Positions 34,457 to 42,299 of a DNA stretch of 45,019 nucleotides are shown here, piece by piece (position 1 is the first letter of the stretch; each line of letters begins with the position of its first letter). The stretch covers positions 1-45,019 of the forward strand of contig SFQZ01000014.1 in the NCBI GenBank assembly GCA_004562915.1, read 5' to 3'. The notes below the pieces were generated by a model, which was given only the letters and a program-made list of their open reading frames with translations, was not told where the DNA came from and searched no databases. Source of the stretch: a bacterium (GTDB taxonomy: Bacteria; Bacillota_A; Clostridia; Lachnospirales; Lachnospiraceae). The translations under genes and the position numbers were made by a program.

Positions 34457-35125
34457 TTAATAGCAAAGCCAGCAGGCTCCGCTCTTTCCGCTTTCCGCAA
34501 TGGTACCGCTATGAATATTGCTGGAATGCTTCAATGCCACACAATTTGGTGTCGAATGGTATGCTGCGCCTCCTGCTACCCAATATACGGTACCTCCTGA
34601 TGAACCATTATTTGCATTATTACCAAAAAGCGATTGCTGGGCCTCTTTTTTCAAATCTTCATTTTCCGACTTCAGTTTTTCATTTTCTGTTTTCAGTGAC
34701 GTAATCTGCCCATTTAAAGATTCGATGGTTGTCTGTGCTTCCTGGTATTCACCAAGCACTTCATTGTAGCTTTCCATCAGCTCATTGAATTTGGTATTCA
34801 GTTCATCAATCTGCTCCTGTTGATCCTGATACTGCAAAAATTCCTGCTCCAGATTACTGTTTTTCTTCTCCAGCTCCCGCACGGATGTCTCATGTTCCTC
34901 TATGATGCTTTCTTTTTCAGACAACGATTCATTCAGGGTATCTATCTCCAAAGCATACTGACTGTTCTGCTTCCTCAGCTTCTGGGTTTTCTTTGCATTT
35001 ACCCCTATTACACATCCCAGTATTGCGATCAGACACATGAAAACAACTGTAAAACCGTATACGATATGTCTTTTTCTTATGTTCTTTATTTTTTCCTGTA
35101 TATTACTTAGGATCTCATTGTTCAT
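34457..35125 (-). CDS. Membrane-anchored coiled-coil protein with a Cys-rich C-terminal motif
   Basis: The 222-residue protein has one membrane helix (about 22-44), then a long coiled coil (about 48-165, rich in Glu, Gln, Leu and Asn), a Gly/Asn/Ser linker, and a compact end domain of about 45 residues: VYWVAGGAAYHSTPNCVAL, later SGTIAESGKSGACWLCY. The pattern YHxxxNC...GTxxEAxxxGxxxCxxC recurs at the ends of diverse bacterial proteins and could bind a metal through His and three Cys. The end domain is predicted outside the cell if the N-terminus is inside. I do not know the function. Confidence 0.7.
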   Translation of the reverse strand: MNNEILSNIQEKIKNIRKRHIVYGFTVVFMCLIAILGCVIGVNAKKTQKLRKQNSQYALEIDTLNESLSEKESIIEEHETSVRELEKKNSNLEQEFLQYQDQQEQIDELNTKFNELMESYNEVLGEYQEAQTTIESLNGQITSLKTENEKLKSENEDLKKEAQQSLFGNNANNGSSGGTVYWVAGGAAYHSTPNCVALKHSSNIHSGTIAESGKSGACWLCY

Positions 35126-35279
35126 TATAAGCTGTTCCTCTTAATCTGCTGTATTTAACTTATCTGTAAAGTTGCTGTGCTTTTAATAATAACCGCAGCC
35201 ACTCCGCTCCGGTCCTTCTTTTCCGGACACATACCCTGCACGAAATTCCATATTGATATCCCTGATCTTGATAATCATA

Positions 35280-36113
35280 TTATTTCATAACAACTGGTAT
35301 CCAGATTTCCACACGACAAATATCTGCTGTCTCATCCCACAAAATATATTTTTCAATTGTTGGATGTCCCGATTTTTTATATTTACTTTGAGGAAGAAAT
35401 TCATCATTTATTCTTTTCCATACATTCCCCAGAGTTCCTTCAACAATACTTCCTTCCGCTTCAAATTTAATCCATGTTGCTTCCGGATATTGATAACAAT
35501 CAAGATTCCCAACTACTTCTCCCTTCCATTCAACTGCACACATGTAATCATTATTGCCCTCTTCATCGAAGTCAAAACAAAGTCCCAGATCATAAAAATG
35601 ACCGCACATATTATTAATTGCTTCATTGCTTCCATCACTTTTTACCACTGCCCATGTACCCCCGCCATAAGGAGTTGAGCGTCTTACTCCCATCACATTA
35701 AATGGTCCTTTTTCAATAATAACATAATTCATTCGATCAATACCTTTCACTGTAAGATTAAAGTTTATACGACAATAAAACGTAAGCTTAACACCGCCAT
35801 TTCTCACACCTCTTGGTGTGACATTATGTAAACGTTTGAAAGCTACACTAAAAGCATCCGCTGATTGATAACCATATTCTAAAGCAATGTCAATAATTTT
35901 TTTGTCCGTATTTTGTAAATCATACGCAGCACAGGTCATTTTACGTCTGCGAATATATTCGGCCGCTGTTATACCAGTTATCTGAGAAAATGTTCCCTGA
36001 AACAACTGAAACGAGCAAGCTGTAATATCACTTATCTCTTTTTCATCAATCTCACACTGCAAATGATTTTCAATATACTCCATTGCCTCATTCATTCTGT
36101 CAATCCAGTCCAT
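35280..36113 (-). CDS. AraC-family regulator with GyrI-like effector domain
   Basis: The 277-residue protein has an N-terminal AraC helix-turn-helix pair (about 5-100; YIENHLQCEIDEKEISDITA, ALEYGYQSADAFSVAFKRLHNVTP) and a C-terminal GyrI-like small-molecule-binding domain (about 125-277; GPFNVMGVRRSTPYGGG, ending VEIWIPVV). This layout matches Rob/MarA-type regulators of drug or stress response. GAGGAGGT precedes the start. No target gene is adjacent, so self-regulation or distant targets are possible. Confidence 0.88.
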   Translation of the reverse strand: MDWIDRMNEAMEYIENHLQCEIDEKEISDITACSFQLFQGTFSQITGITAAEYIRRRKMTCAAYDLQNTDKKIIDIALEYGYQSADAFSVAFKRLHNVTPRGVRNGGVKLTFYCRINFNLTVKGIDRMNYVIIEKGPFNVMGVRRSTPYGGGTWAVVKSDGSNEAINNMCGHFYDLGLCFDFDEEGNNDYMCAVEWKGEVVGNLDCYQYPEATWIKFEAEGSIVEGTLGNVWKRINDEFLPQSKYKKSGHPTIEKYILWDETADICRVEIWIPVVMK

Positions 36114-36448
36114 AACTTTACCTCCTCTCTATACAGTCATCATAATCTATTGATATTTTCATTACTCATTATTTTTCATATGGATTTTAATGCTTTTTAG
36201 AAATTGCAAATACTATTTTTCCCCGTGTTGTCTTGAATTCTTCTTATCATTCATTGGATGTATATCAGATAAATTTTGATTCCCTGAAATTCTCGCTGGA
36301 AATTACTCGATAGTATCGCGAAATAGATAAAAAAGTGTCTTCGACACTTCAACTCCCCTGCCCCTCAATCTTGAGGGGATTAGGGGTTTCTTTTTGTTAC
36401 TTTTAAAGTAAAAAAACTCCTGACTTCATCAGCCAAGAGCTTTTAGAC
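36114..36448. other. Non-coding gap with terminator-like hairpins
   Basis: No gene is seen. AAGTGTC-TTC-GACACTT (36331-36347) is followed on the minus strand by a T-run. CCCCTCAA-TC-TTGAGGGG (36361-36378), with outer CCCCT/AGGGG pairing, is followed on the plus strand by TTTCTTTTT. A third hairpin at 36417-36439 follows the tRNA. The first two have no obvious gene to terminate. Confidence 0.6.
36410..36440 (-). terminator. Terminator of the tRNA-fMet gene
   Basis: On the minus strand CTCTTGGCT pairs with AGTCAGGAG (with G-T pairs) around GATGA and is followed by TTTTTTT. It begins about ten bases after the mature tRNA end. Confidence 0.75.
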
Positions 36449-36522
<74 letters not shown>

Positions 36523-36533
36523 TTGATAATATT

Positions 36534-36562
36534 ATTATATTCCTATTCCCTGTATTTGTCAA
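36534..36562 (-). promoter_or_regulatory. Consensus promoter of tRNA-fMet
   Basis: On the minus strand TTGACA (36562-36557) and TATAAT (36539-36534) are separated by exactly 17 bases and end 12 bases before the tRNA. Both boxes are perfect sigma-A matches. Confidence 0.9.
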
Positions 36563-36819
36563 ATCCCATTCTTGTGCAAATGCACTGTTTCAAACTGCTT
36601 TTCCGTTGTGTTTTTATTTCTTTCTGTCTCTACACAATTTATTATATGCTGGATTTTGTATATTATTCCTATTCCGCAAAACTTTACACTCATACTTTAC
36701 ACCAATCTTTACATTTTTCTTTACATTTCCTTCAAACTTCTTGCACCGCCTTATAATTCATGATAAACTTTGAAAAGATTCGACCGGAGTATCCGGGGAG
36801 ATTGAGAAAGGAGATAATT

Positions 36820-37884
36820 ATGAATCTGATCAAAAAGTATTTAAACAGAGTTTTTATCGATGGATTGAGCGGTATGGCTATGGGGCTGTTCGCAACTTTG
36901 ATCATCGGTACGATTATTCAGCAAATTGGAACCTTTGTGGGCGGTTCCATCGGTGACCTTATTTATGTAGTAGGAAAAGTTGCTGCAGCGGCTACCTGCG
37001 CCGGTATCGGTGTCGGAGTCGCATACAAGTTCAAAGAGAGCTCTCTGGTTGTTCTGTCAGCGGCTACCTGTGGTCTGGTAGGTGGATATGCATCCAAAAT
37101 ACTGGCTGGAACCATACTTTCTAAGGGTTCCATTATTCTCGCAGGTCCCGGAGAACCGCTGGGTGCTTTCATCGCAGCTTATGTAGGTATTGAAGTCGGT
37201 CATCTGGTAGCCGGAAAGACCAAGATTGATATTCTGATCACACCGCTTGTCACCATAGGAGCCGGATCCGCCGTAGGTATTCTGGCAGGACCGCCTATTT
37301 CTTCCTTTATGACATGGCTGGGAAGTCTGATCAACTGGGGAACGGAACAGCAGCCATTTCTCATGGGTATTGTAGTTTCTGTACTGATGGGTATGATCCT
37401 CACTCTCCCCATCAGTTCCGCGGCTCTGGGTATTATCCTGAATCTGTCCGGACTGGCTGCCGGAGCTGCTACCGTAGGATGTTGCTGCAATATGATCGGA
37501 TTTGCCGTAGCAAGCTACCGTGAAAATAAAATCGGCGGACTTCTGGCACAGGGAGTTGGTACCTCCATGCTTCAGGTTCCCAATATCATGCGAAAACCAA
37601 TCATCTGGCTGCCTGCCATTCTTTCCAGTGCCATCCTCGGTCCGGTATCCACTATGTTTTTCCATATGACAAGCAATGCCACTGGTTCCGGTATGGGTAC
37701 CGCAGGTTTCGTAGGACAGATTATGACATGGCAGGTTATGACACAGACGGAAGAGCCTGTGATCGTCCTGATCAAAATTCTTGTCATTCAGTTCCTGCTG
37801 CCTGGACTGCTGTCTCTCGGAATCTCTGAATTCATGAGAAAACATAACTTTATCAAACAGGGTGATATGAAGCTGGATATTTAA
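36820..37884 (+). CDS. PfoR-like EIIC membrane protein (PTS_EIIC_2 family)
   Basis: The 354-residue protein has about eight to ten hydrophobic segments and begins MNLIKKYLNRVFIDGLSGMA, the form of the clostridial PfoR/EIIC_2 family. It includes many Gly-rich turns (GGYASKILAGT, GPGEPLGAFIAAYVG, LPISSAALGIIL, MLQVPNIMRKP). Family members are annotated as PTS sugar permease components or, in Clostridium perfringens, as a regulator of toxin expression; the true role is unsettled. No EIIA or EIIB gene is nearby. AAAGGAGA precedes ATG 36820; the longer reading from 36760 has no such site. It may share a transcript with the phosphoesterase gene 51 bp downstream. Confidence 0.8.
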   Translation: MNLIKKYLNRVFIDGLSGMAMGLFATLIIGTIIQQIGTFVGGSIGDLIYVVGKVAAAATCAGIGVGVAYKFKESSLVVLSAATCGLVGGYASKILAGTILSKGSIILAGPGEPLGAFIAAYVGIEVGHLVAGKTKIDILITPLVTIGAGSAVGILAGPPISSFMTWLGSLINWGTEQQPFLMGIVVSVLMGMILTLPISSAALGIILNLSGLAAGAATVGCCCNMIGFAVASYRENKIGGLLAQGVGTSMLQVPNIMRKPIIWLPAILSSAILGPVSTMFFHMTSNATGSGMGTAGFVGQIMTWQVMTQTEEPVIVLIKILVIQFLLPGLLSLGISEFMRKHNFIKQGDMKLDI

Positions 37885-37935
37885 GGAAATACTTTGAATG
37901 CAATATAAAAATCCCAACTGACAGGAGAGACATTC

Positions 37936-39132
37936 ATGATCTTATTATTGATGGTCCTTGCATATATTCTTGTAAATATGTATATTTTACACCGTTTACA
38001 TAAATGGCTGAAAGCCTGCTCCCGGCATTTCCACTCCAAATGGTTCATGGTACCGTTTATTGCAGTCTATGCTTTCCTTGCTTTGTCCCTTTTGTTTGCT
38101 TATCTGCTGCCCTCCAGCGGGCTGCAGATTTTTATCAAGAAACTGAGCAATTACTGGCTGGGTACTTTTATGTATGCACTGATGTTTATCATAGCGGCAG
38201 ATATCATTCGCCTGATTCTGAAGCGGATTCCCGGCAGACTTCATGATTTTCTTTTTTCCAAACCGGGATACGTATTTGCAGGACTTTTTCTCACCTGCCT
38301 GATCGCCGTTATCAGCATTTATGGCTTGTTTCACGCGCATTATATTAAAGTCAAACCTTATGATATTACCGTTGAAAAAACATGCGAAGGATACGATGAA
38401 CTGAAAATTGTTCTTGCAGCTGACCTTCATCTTGGTTATAGTGTGGGCAATCAACAGATGAAACAAATGGTAAAAAAAATCAATCAACAGAACGCCGATC
38501 TGGTACTGATCGCCGGCGATATATTTGACAATGAATACGGGGCATTGCAGCATCCGGAGAAAATCGCAGAAACTTTATCCCAGATTAAAAGCACTTTCGG
38601 TACTTATGGGGTATTTGGAAACCATGATGTAAAAGAACGGCTTCTGGGAGGATTCTCCGTGGCTTCGGCAGACAAAGATCTTCGGGATAACCGCTTTGAA
38701 GAATTTGCCGCCAAAGCAGGGATACAGATTCTGGATGATGAAGTAGTTTGTATCGATAATGCTTTTTATCTGGCGGGGCGAAAAGATGCTTCCAAACCGG
38801 GAGACGGAACAAAAGACCGTTTGGAGCCGGAGGAAATTCTTTCTGACCTGGATGAATCCAAACCAATCCTTGTGATGGAGCATCAGCCACGACAGCTGCA
38901 GGAGCTTGCGGATTCCGGAGCAGACCTGCAGCTTTGTGGACATACACATGACGGACAGATGTTTCCCGGTAATCTGACAGTCAAGCTTTTCTGGGAGAAT
39001 CCCTGTGGCTATCTTCAAAAAGGAAACCTGCACAGCATCGTCACTTCAGGAGTGGGTGTGTGGGGACCGGCCATGCGGGTAGGCACAGACAGCGAGATCT
39101 GTACTGTGACTGTTCATTTTAAAACTTCATAA
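37936..39132 (+). CDS. Membrane-anchored metallophosphoesterase
   Basis: The 398-residue protein has about four N-terminal membrane helices (residues 1-140) and a calcineurin-like phosphoesterase domain. The metal motifs in order are DLHLG, GDIFDN, FGNHDVKE, the EHQP segment and CGHTHDGQMFPG. The general form is that of YkuE/YaeI phosphoesterases, which act on lipid or envelope phosphoesters. It ends with ITSGVGVWGPAMRVG-like residues typical of that group. The active side of the membrane is not certain. AGGAGA precedes the start. Confidence 0.9.
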   Translation: MILLLMVLAYILVNMYILHRLHKWLKACSRHFHSKWFMVPFIAVYAFLALSLLFAYLLPSSGLQIFIKKLSNYWLGTFMYALMFIIAADIIRLILKRIPGRLHDFLFSKPGYVFAGLFLTCLIAVISIYGLFHAHYIKVKPYDITVEKTCEGYDELKIVLAADLHLGYSVGNQQMKQMVKKINQQNADLVLIAGDIFDNEYGALQHPEKIAETLSQIKSTFGTYGVFGNHDVKERLLGGFSVASADKDLRDNRFEEFAAKAGIQILDDEVVCIDNAFYLAGRKDASKPGDGTKDRLEPEEILSDLDESKPILVMEHQPRQLQELADSGADLQLCGHTHDGQMFPGNLTVKLFWENPCGYLQKGNLHSIVTSGVGVWGPAMRVGTDSEICTVTVHFKTS

Positions 39133-39138
39133 ATAGCG

Positions 39139-39194
39139 AAAAAGACTCATCCAAACATCATGAAAAATCATGACATTGCAGATGAGTCTTTTTT
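39139..39194. terminator. Bidirectional terminator between phosphoesterase and ddh genes
   Basis: AAAAAGACTCATC at 39139-39151 pairs with GATGAGTCTTTTTT at 39181-39194. Runs of A and T on both sides suit the two convergent genes. Confidence 0.85.
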
Positions 39195-39212
39195 ATCAAT
39201 AGAACATTTTTC

Positions 39213-40202
39213 TTACAGCAGATGTGCTCTCAGTTCTTCTCCGCTCATCGGTGACAGATAAGCCGGTGCCACATCAAATACCGTCTTGCATCCTACAGCA
39301 CCCTCTGCTTTCATTCTTGTCAGAGCTCTTGCATATGCCACCAGAACACTGGAGGTAAATTCCGGATTGGATTCCAGCTTCAGTGAGTATTCGATCATCT
39401 GATGTATCTTCTCACCGTCACCTGTCATTCCGCTTCTCATAACAAATCCGCCGTGCGGCATCTTGTTATGAACAGCATCGAACTCTTCTTCTGTAATAAA
39501 GTTTACAGTTGTATCATATTCATCAAAATAATTTTTCATGGTCTTGATAGATTCTTCGATCCGTTTCAGATCTGCACCTTCCTCAGCGACCACGAAACAC
39601 TCTCTTGTATGCTTCTGGCGGGTAGTCAGTTCCGGCTGTTTGCCTTCCCGAACCTGATCCATTGCTTCTTCTACCGGCACTGTATACTGAATTCCACGTT
39701 TTACTCCCGGAATACGGCGAATCGCATCGGAATGTCCCTGGCTTACACCTTTGCCCCAGAATGTATATGTTTTTCCATTCGGGAGAATAGACTCTGCATA
39801 AATTCTGTTCAGAGAGAACAGACCCGGATCCCAGCCTACGGAAATCAGTCCTACATTTCCATTGGCTCTGCATGCCTCATCTACCGCTTTAAAATGCTGA
39901 GGAATATTTGCATGAGTATCAAAGCTGTCAATCACGTTAAAATATTTTGCCAGCTCCGGTGTCTGTTTTGGAAGATCTGTAGCACTTCCTCCACAAATGA
40001 TCATAACATCAATCTGATCTTTCATATCCTGTGCTTCATCCAGCTTATAAGCTTTCACACCCGGGGTTGCCGGTTTCACATTTTCCGGATTACGGCGTGT
40101 AAATACACCAACCAGTTCCATATCATCATTCTGGCGAATGGCCAGCTCAACACCTTTTCCAAGGTTTCCGTAACCTGCAATTCCAATTCTGATTTTTTCC
40201 AT
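39213..40202 (-). CDS. ddh: meso-Diaminopimelate dehydrogenase
   Basis: The 329-residue enzyme reductively aminates tetrahydrodipicolinate to meso-diaminopimelate in one step using NADPH and ammonia. The nucleotide-binding start IRIGIAGYGNLGKGVE and the substrate region (ICGGSATDLPKQTPELA, SFDTHANIP, VGWDPGLFSLNR, FWGKGVSQGHSDAIRRI) match the family along the full length. It provides lysine and the peptidoglycan diamino acid, implying meso-DAP-type peptidoglycan. AGGAGGG precedes the start. It follows gntR by 91 bp. Confidence 0.96.
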   Translation of the reverse strand: MEKIRIGIAGYGNLGKGVELAIRQNDDMELVGVFTRRNPENVKPATPGVKAYKLDEAQDMKDQIDVMIICGGSATDLPKQTPELAKYFNVIDSFDTHANIPQHFKAVDEACRANGNVGLISVGWDPGLFSLNRIYAESILPNGKTYTFWGKGVSQGHSDAIRRIPGVKRGIQYTVPVEEAMDQVREGKQPELTTRQKHTRECFVVAEEGADLKRIEESIKTMKNYFDEYDTTVNFITEEEFDAVHNKMPHGGFVMRSGMTGDGEKIHQMIEYSLKLESNPEFTSSVLVAYARALTRMKAEGAVGCKTVFDVAPAYLSPMSGEELRAHLL

Positions 40203-40293
40203 TTTACAGTCCCTCCTGACTCTCAGTTCCTCTGAACTTTAACTCCAAAATATCAGTAGCATTTTATCATAATTTCCTGCATATTTCAATCGT

Positions 40294-40977
40294 TTACAGT
40301 TCATGATCAATCCAGCGATAATGCTCCAGAATTGCATCTACACCTTTCTCTTTATCTCCATCCATCAGACACTGATATATTTTCTTATGGAGTCTTCGCC
40401 ATTGTTCTACATATTCTTCCGCTGCATCTTCCAACACGATAAGTATTTCCTCCCGACACACTTCCGAAAGTGCCTGCATCAGTATCTCCAGAAGATGATT
40501 TCCTGAACAGTGGATTAACAGCTGATGAAAATCCTGATCTGCCTGTACCCGTGCAGGATAATCTCCATTTTCCATCCTGCTCACGTTCTCAGTAAATCTG
40601 TTTTTCTCCTCTTCGCTGATTCTGTCAACAGCCTGAGCGAATGCCTGTACTTCAATCGCTCTGCGAAGCTGATTGACTTCGAGATAATTACTTTCTTTCA
40701 TAAAAATCAGCATGGAAAATACGCTGGTCAGGCTCTCTCCCATATGGTTGACAAGATAATTCCCTTTTCCATGACAGCTTTCGATAATCCCCAGATTTTC
40801 CAGTGTGCGAAGCGCTTCCCGAATCGAGTTCCTGCCAAGTCCCAGCGTATCCATCAGTTCCCGTTCTGACGGAATCTTGCCTCCGAATCTGACTTTATCC
40901 TCTTTCACCAACTGTTTGATATAATCAATGACCTGGTAATATGCTTTATCCTGCCGGATTCCTTTTGTCTCTTCCAT
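40294..40977 (-). CDS. GntR-family regulator with FCD ligand domain
   Basis: The 227-residue protein has an N-terminal winged helix (about 10-75; KIPSERELMDTLGLGRNSIREALRTLENLGIIE) and an all-helical FCD domain (about 90-215) with the metal-binding His/Asp pattern (DQDFHQLLIHCSGNHLL). FCD regulators bind carboxylates such as lactate, pyruvate or uronates. TTTGGAGGT precedes ATG 40977. It is 32 bp after lrgB in the same direction, and a perfect TGGTA-N-TACCA dyad, the usual GntR/FCD operator form, lies at the lrgA promoter, so it probably controls its own operon. Confidence 0.9.
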   Translation of the reverse strand: MEETKGIRQDKAYYQVIDYIKQLVKEDKVRFGGKIPSERELMDTLGLGRNSIREALRTLENLGIIESCHGKGNYLVNHMGESLTSVFSMLIFMKESNYLEVNQLRRAIEVQAFAQAVDRISEEEKNRFTENVSRMENGDYPARVQADQDFHQLLIHCSGNHLLEILMQALSEVCREEILIVLEDAAEEYVEQWRRLHKKIYQCLMDGDKEKGVDAILEHYRWIDHEL

Positions 40978-41009
40978 GTATACCTCCAAATATCTCAAAT
41001 AATAACATC

Positions 41010-41702
41010 TTAGATCAGACCAGAAAATACCGGTGCCAGAACGGCAGTCAAAAGTCCTGCCACAGCAATTGCCAGACTACTCATGGCTCCTTCTGTCATT
41101 CCCAGTTCCATGGCTTTTGCTGTTCCAATGGCATGAGAAGCAGTTCCCAATGCCAGCCCTTTCGCTACAGGTTCTTCGATGCGGAATACTTTATAAACCA
41201 GATCCGCGATCACATTTCCCAAAACTCCCGTGATCACGATCACCGCAACTGTAATGGTTACGATTCCGCCCAGTTCTTCCGAAACACCCATTCCGATTGC
41301 TGTGGTGATGGATTTTGGCAGAAGGGTCACATACTGCTGATGATTCATTCCAAATAATTTACATAATGTAAACACACCAACTACACTGGCAATCACTCCG
41401 GAAAGAATTCCTGCCGCTACTGCTTTCAGATTCTTTTTCAAAAGTTCCAGCTGTTCATACAAAGGAACTGCCAGACTCACCGTCGCCGGAGTCAGCAGAT
41501 AGGAAAGATATTTTCCGCCTTCATTGTAGCTTTCATAATTCACATCAAGAAGCAAAAGGACCGCTATCACACTGACAGATCCAATCAGCAACGGATTAAA
41601 GATTGCCAGCTTAAACTTTTTCTTCAGAATCAATCCCAGTTCATAACCGGCAAGGCTTACTAATGCCCCGAAGAACACAGACTCTGTCAAAAATGCTTTC
41701 AT
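41010..41702 (-). CDS. lrgB: LrgB/CidB-family membrane protein
   Basis: The 230-residue protein has about six to seven membrane helices and the LrgB signatures (LLTPATVSLAVPLYEQL, LLPKSITTAIGMGVSEELGG, GLALGTASHAIGTAKAME). LrgAB/PftAB pairs were first called holin/antiholin-like and are now known in several Firmicutes to import pyruvate. Its start overlaps the lrgA stop by four bases. Confidence 0.93.
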   Translation of the reverse strand: MKAFLTESVFFGALVSLAGYELGLILKKKFKLAIFNPLLIGSVSVIAVLLLLDVNYESYNEGGKYLSYLLTPATVSLAVPLYEQLELLKKNLKAVAAGILSGVIASVVGVFTLCKLFGMNHQQYVTLLPKSITTAIGMGVSEELGGIVTITVAVIVITGVLGNVIADLVYKVFRIEEPVAKGLALGTASHAIGTAKAMELGMTEGAMSSLAIAVAGLLTAVLAPVFSGLI

Positions 41703-42067
41703 TTGTCCTGATCCTCCTTTTTTCTTTCTTTTCTAATGATTCCCTGTGTAACCATTCCTGTTGATACCATTACGATGACAGTAGTTATCACCGTGATCAC
41801 AACCACAGGAATACAGATGGGCTTAAGCAGCTCCCAGGAAGTCAGAAGCCCTACTGCCGCAGGTATAAACATCACAGGCATAATCTCAATGAGAAATCCG
41901 GCACCCTCCTGCACCTGCTCCACTTTCACGATTTTAACACACAGAGCAGCCAGAAGCAAAACAAGGCCGTATACACTGGCCGGAATCGAAAGTGGGATGA
42001 TTACATGCAAAATCTCTCCCAAAAAAGAAAATAATAAAATAATTGCAAATTGTCTTACGTATTTCAT
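41699..42067 (-). CDS. lrgA: LrgA/CidA-family membrane protein
   Basis: The 122-residue protein has four membrane helices and the family pattern GEILHVIIPLSIPASVYGLVLL, and FIPAAVGLLTSWELL in the third segment. It is the small partner of LrgB. First gene of the lrgA-lrgB-gntR operon, with promoter and operator directly upstream. Confidence 0.93.
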   Translation of the reverse strand: MKYVRQFAIILLFSFLGEILHVIIPLSIPASVYGLVLLLAALCVKIVKVEQVQEGAGFLIEIMPVMFIPAAVGLLTSWELLKPICIPVVVITVITTVIVMVSTGMVTQGIIRKERKKEDQDK

Positions 42068-42088
42068 AAATCCACCTATTCCCCTTCA

Positions 42089-42103
42089 ACTGGTAGTACC
42101 AGT
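42089..42103. promoter_or_regulatory. GntR-type operator over the lrgA transcription start
   Basis: ACTGGTAGTACCAGT is a perfect 7+1+7 palindrome placed directly after the -10 box of the lrgA promoter. The core TGGT-N3-ACCA is the form bound by FadR/LldR-type GntR proteins, and such a gene is third in the operon. Binding here would block transcription initiation. Confidence 0.75.
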
Positions 42104-42105
42104 CG

Positions 42106-42134
42106 ATTATACGAAGATATAGGGAAAAAGTCAA
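42106..42134 (-). promoter_or_regulatory. Promoter of lrgA-lrgB-gntR
   Basis: On the minus strand TTGACT (42134-42129) and TATAAT (42111-42106) are 17 bases apart, a near-perfect sigma-A promoter about 40 bases upstream of the lrgA start. Confidence 0.85.
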
Positions 42135-42225
42135 GCATGGAACTTACGACTTTTATATCGACATCATTTTATATAAATTTAATAATTTCTTCTTTCACAA
42201 TCTCTGGGAAATCCGATGTATTTTT

Positions 42226-42233
42226 GCTATACT
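42226..42233 (+). promoter_or_regulatory. Possible extended -10 promoter of the P-type ATPase
   Basis: TGCTATACT on the plus strand, about 67 bases before the ATPase start, fits an extended -10 box (TG-N-TATACT). No -35 box of note is seen. Confidence 0.4.
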
Positions 42234-42299
42234 GTGCATAAATACTATCTACAAAACCGATGTTTTATCAAAGTATGATTATAACAGGAGGGATTTTAT

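Noticed and set aside
37057..37917. 286-codon frame antisense to the PfoR-like gene
   Set aside because: Low-complexity Ser/Gly/His composition, no start signals, opposite to a clear membrane protein.
40203..40293. Lysine riboswitch before ddh
   Set aside because: Only 91 bases are available between gntR and ddh, too short for the lysine riboswitch, and no matching structure is visible.
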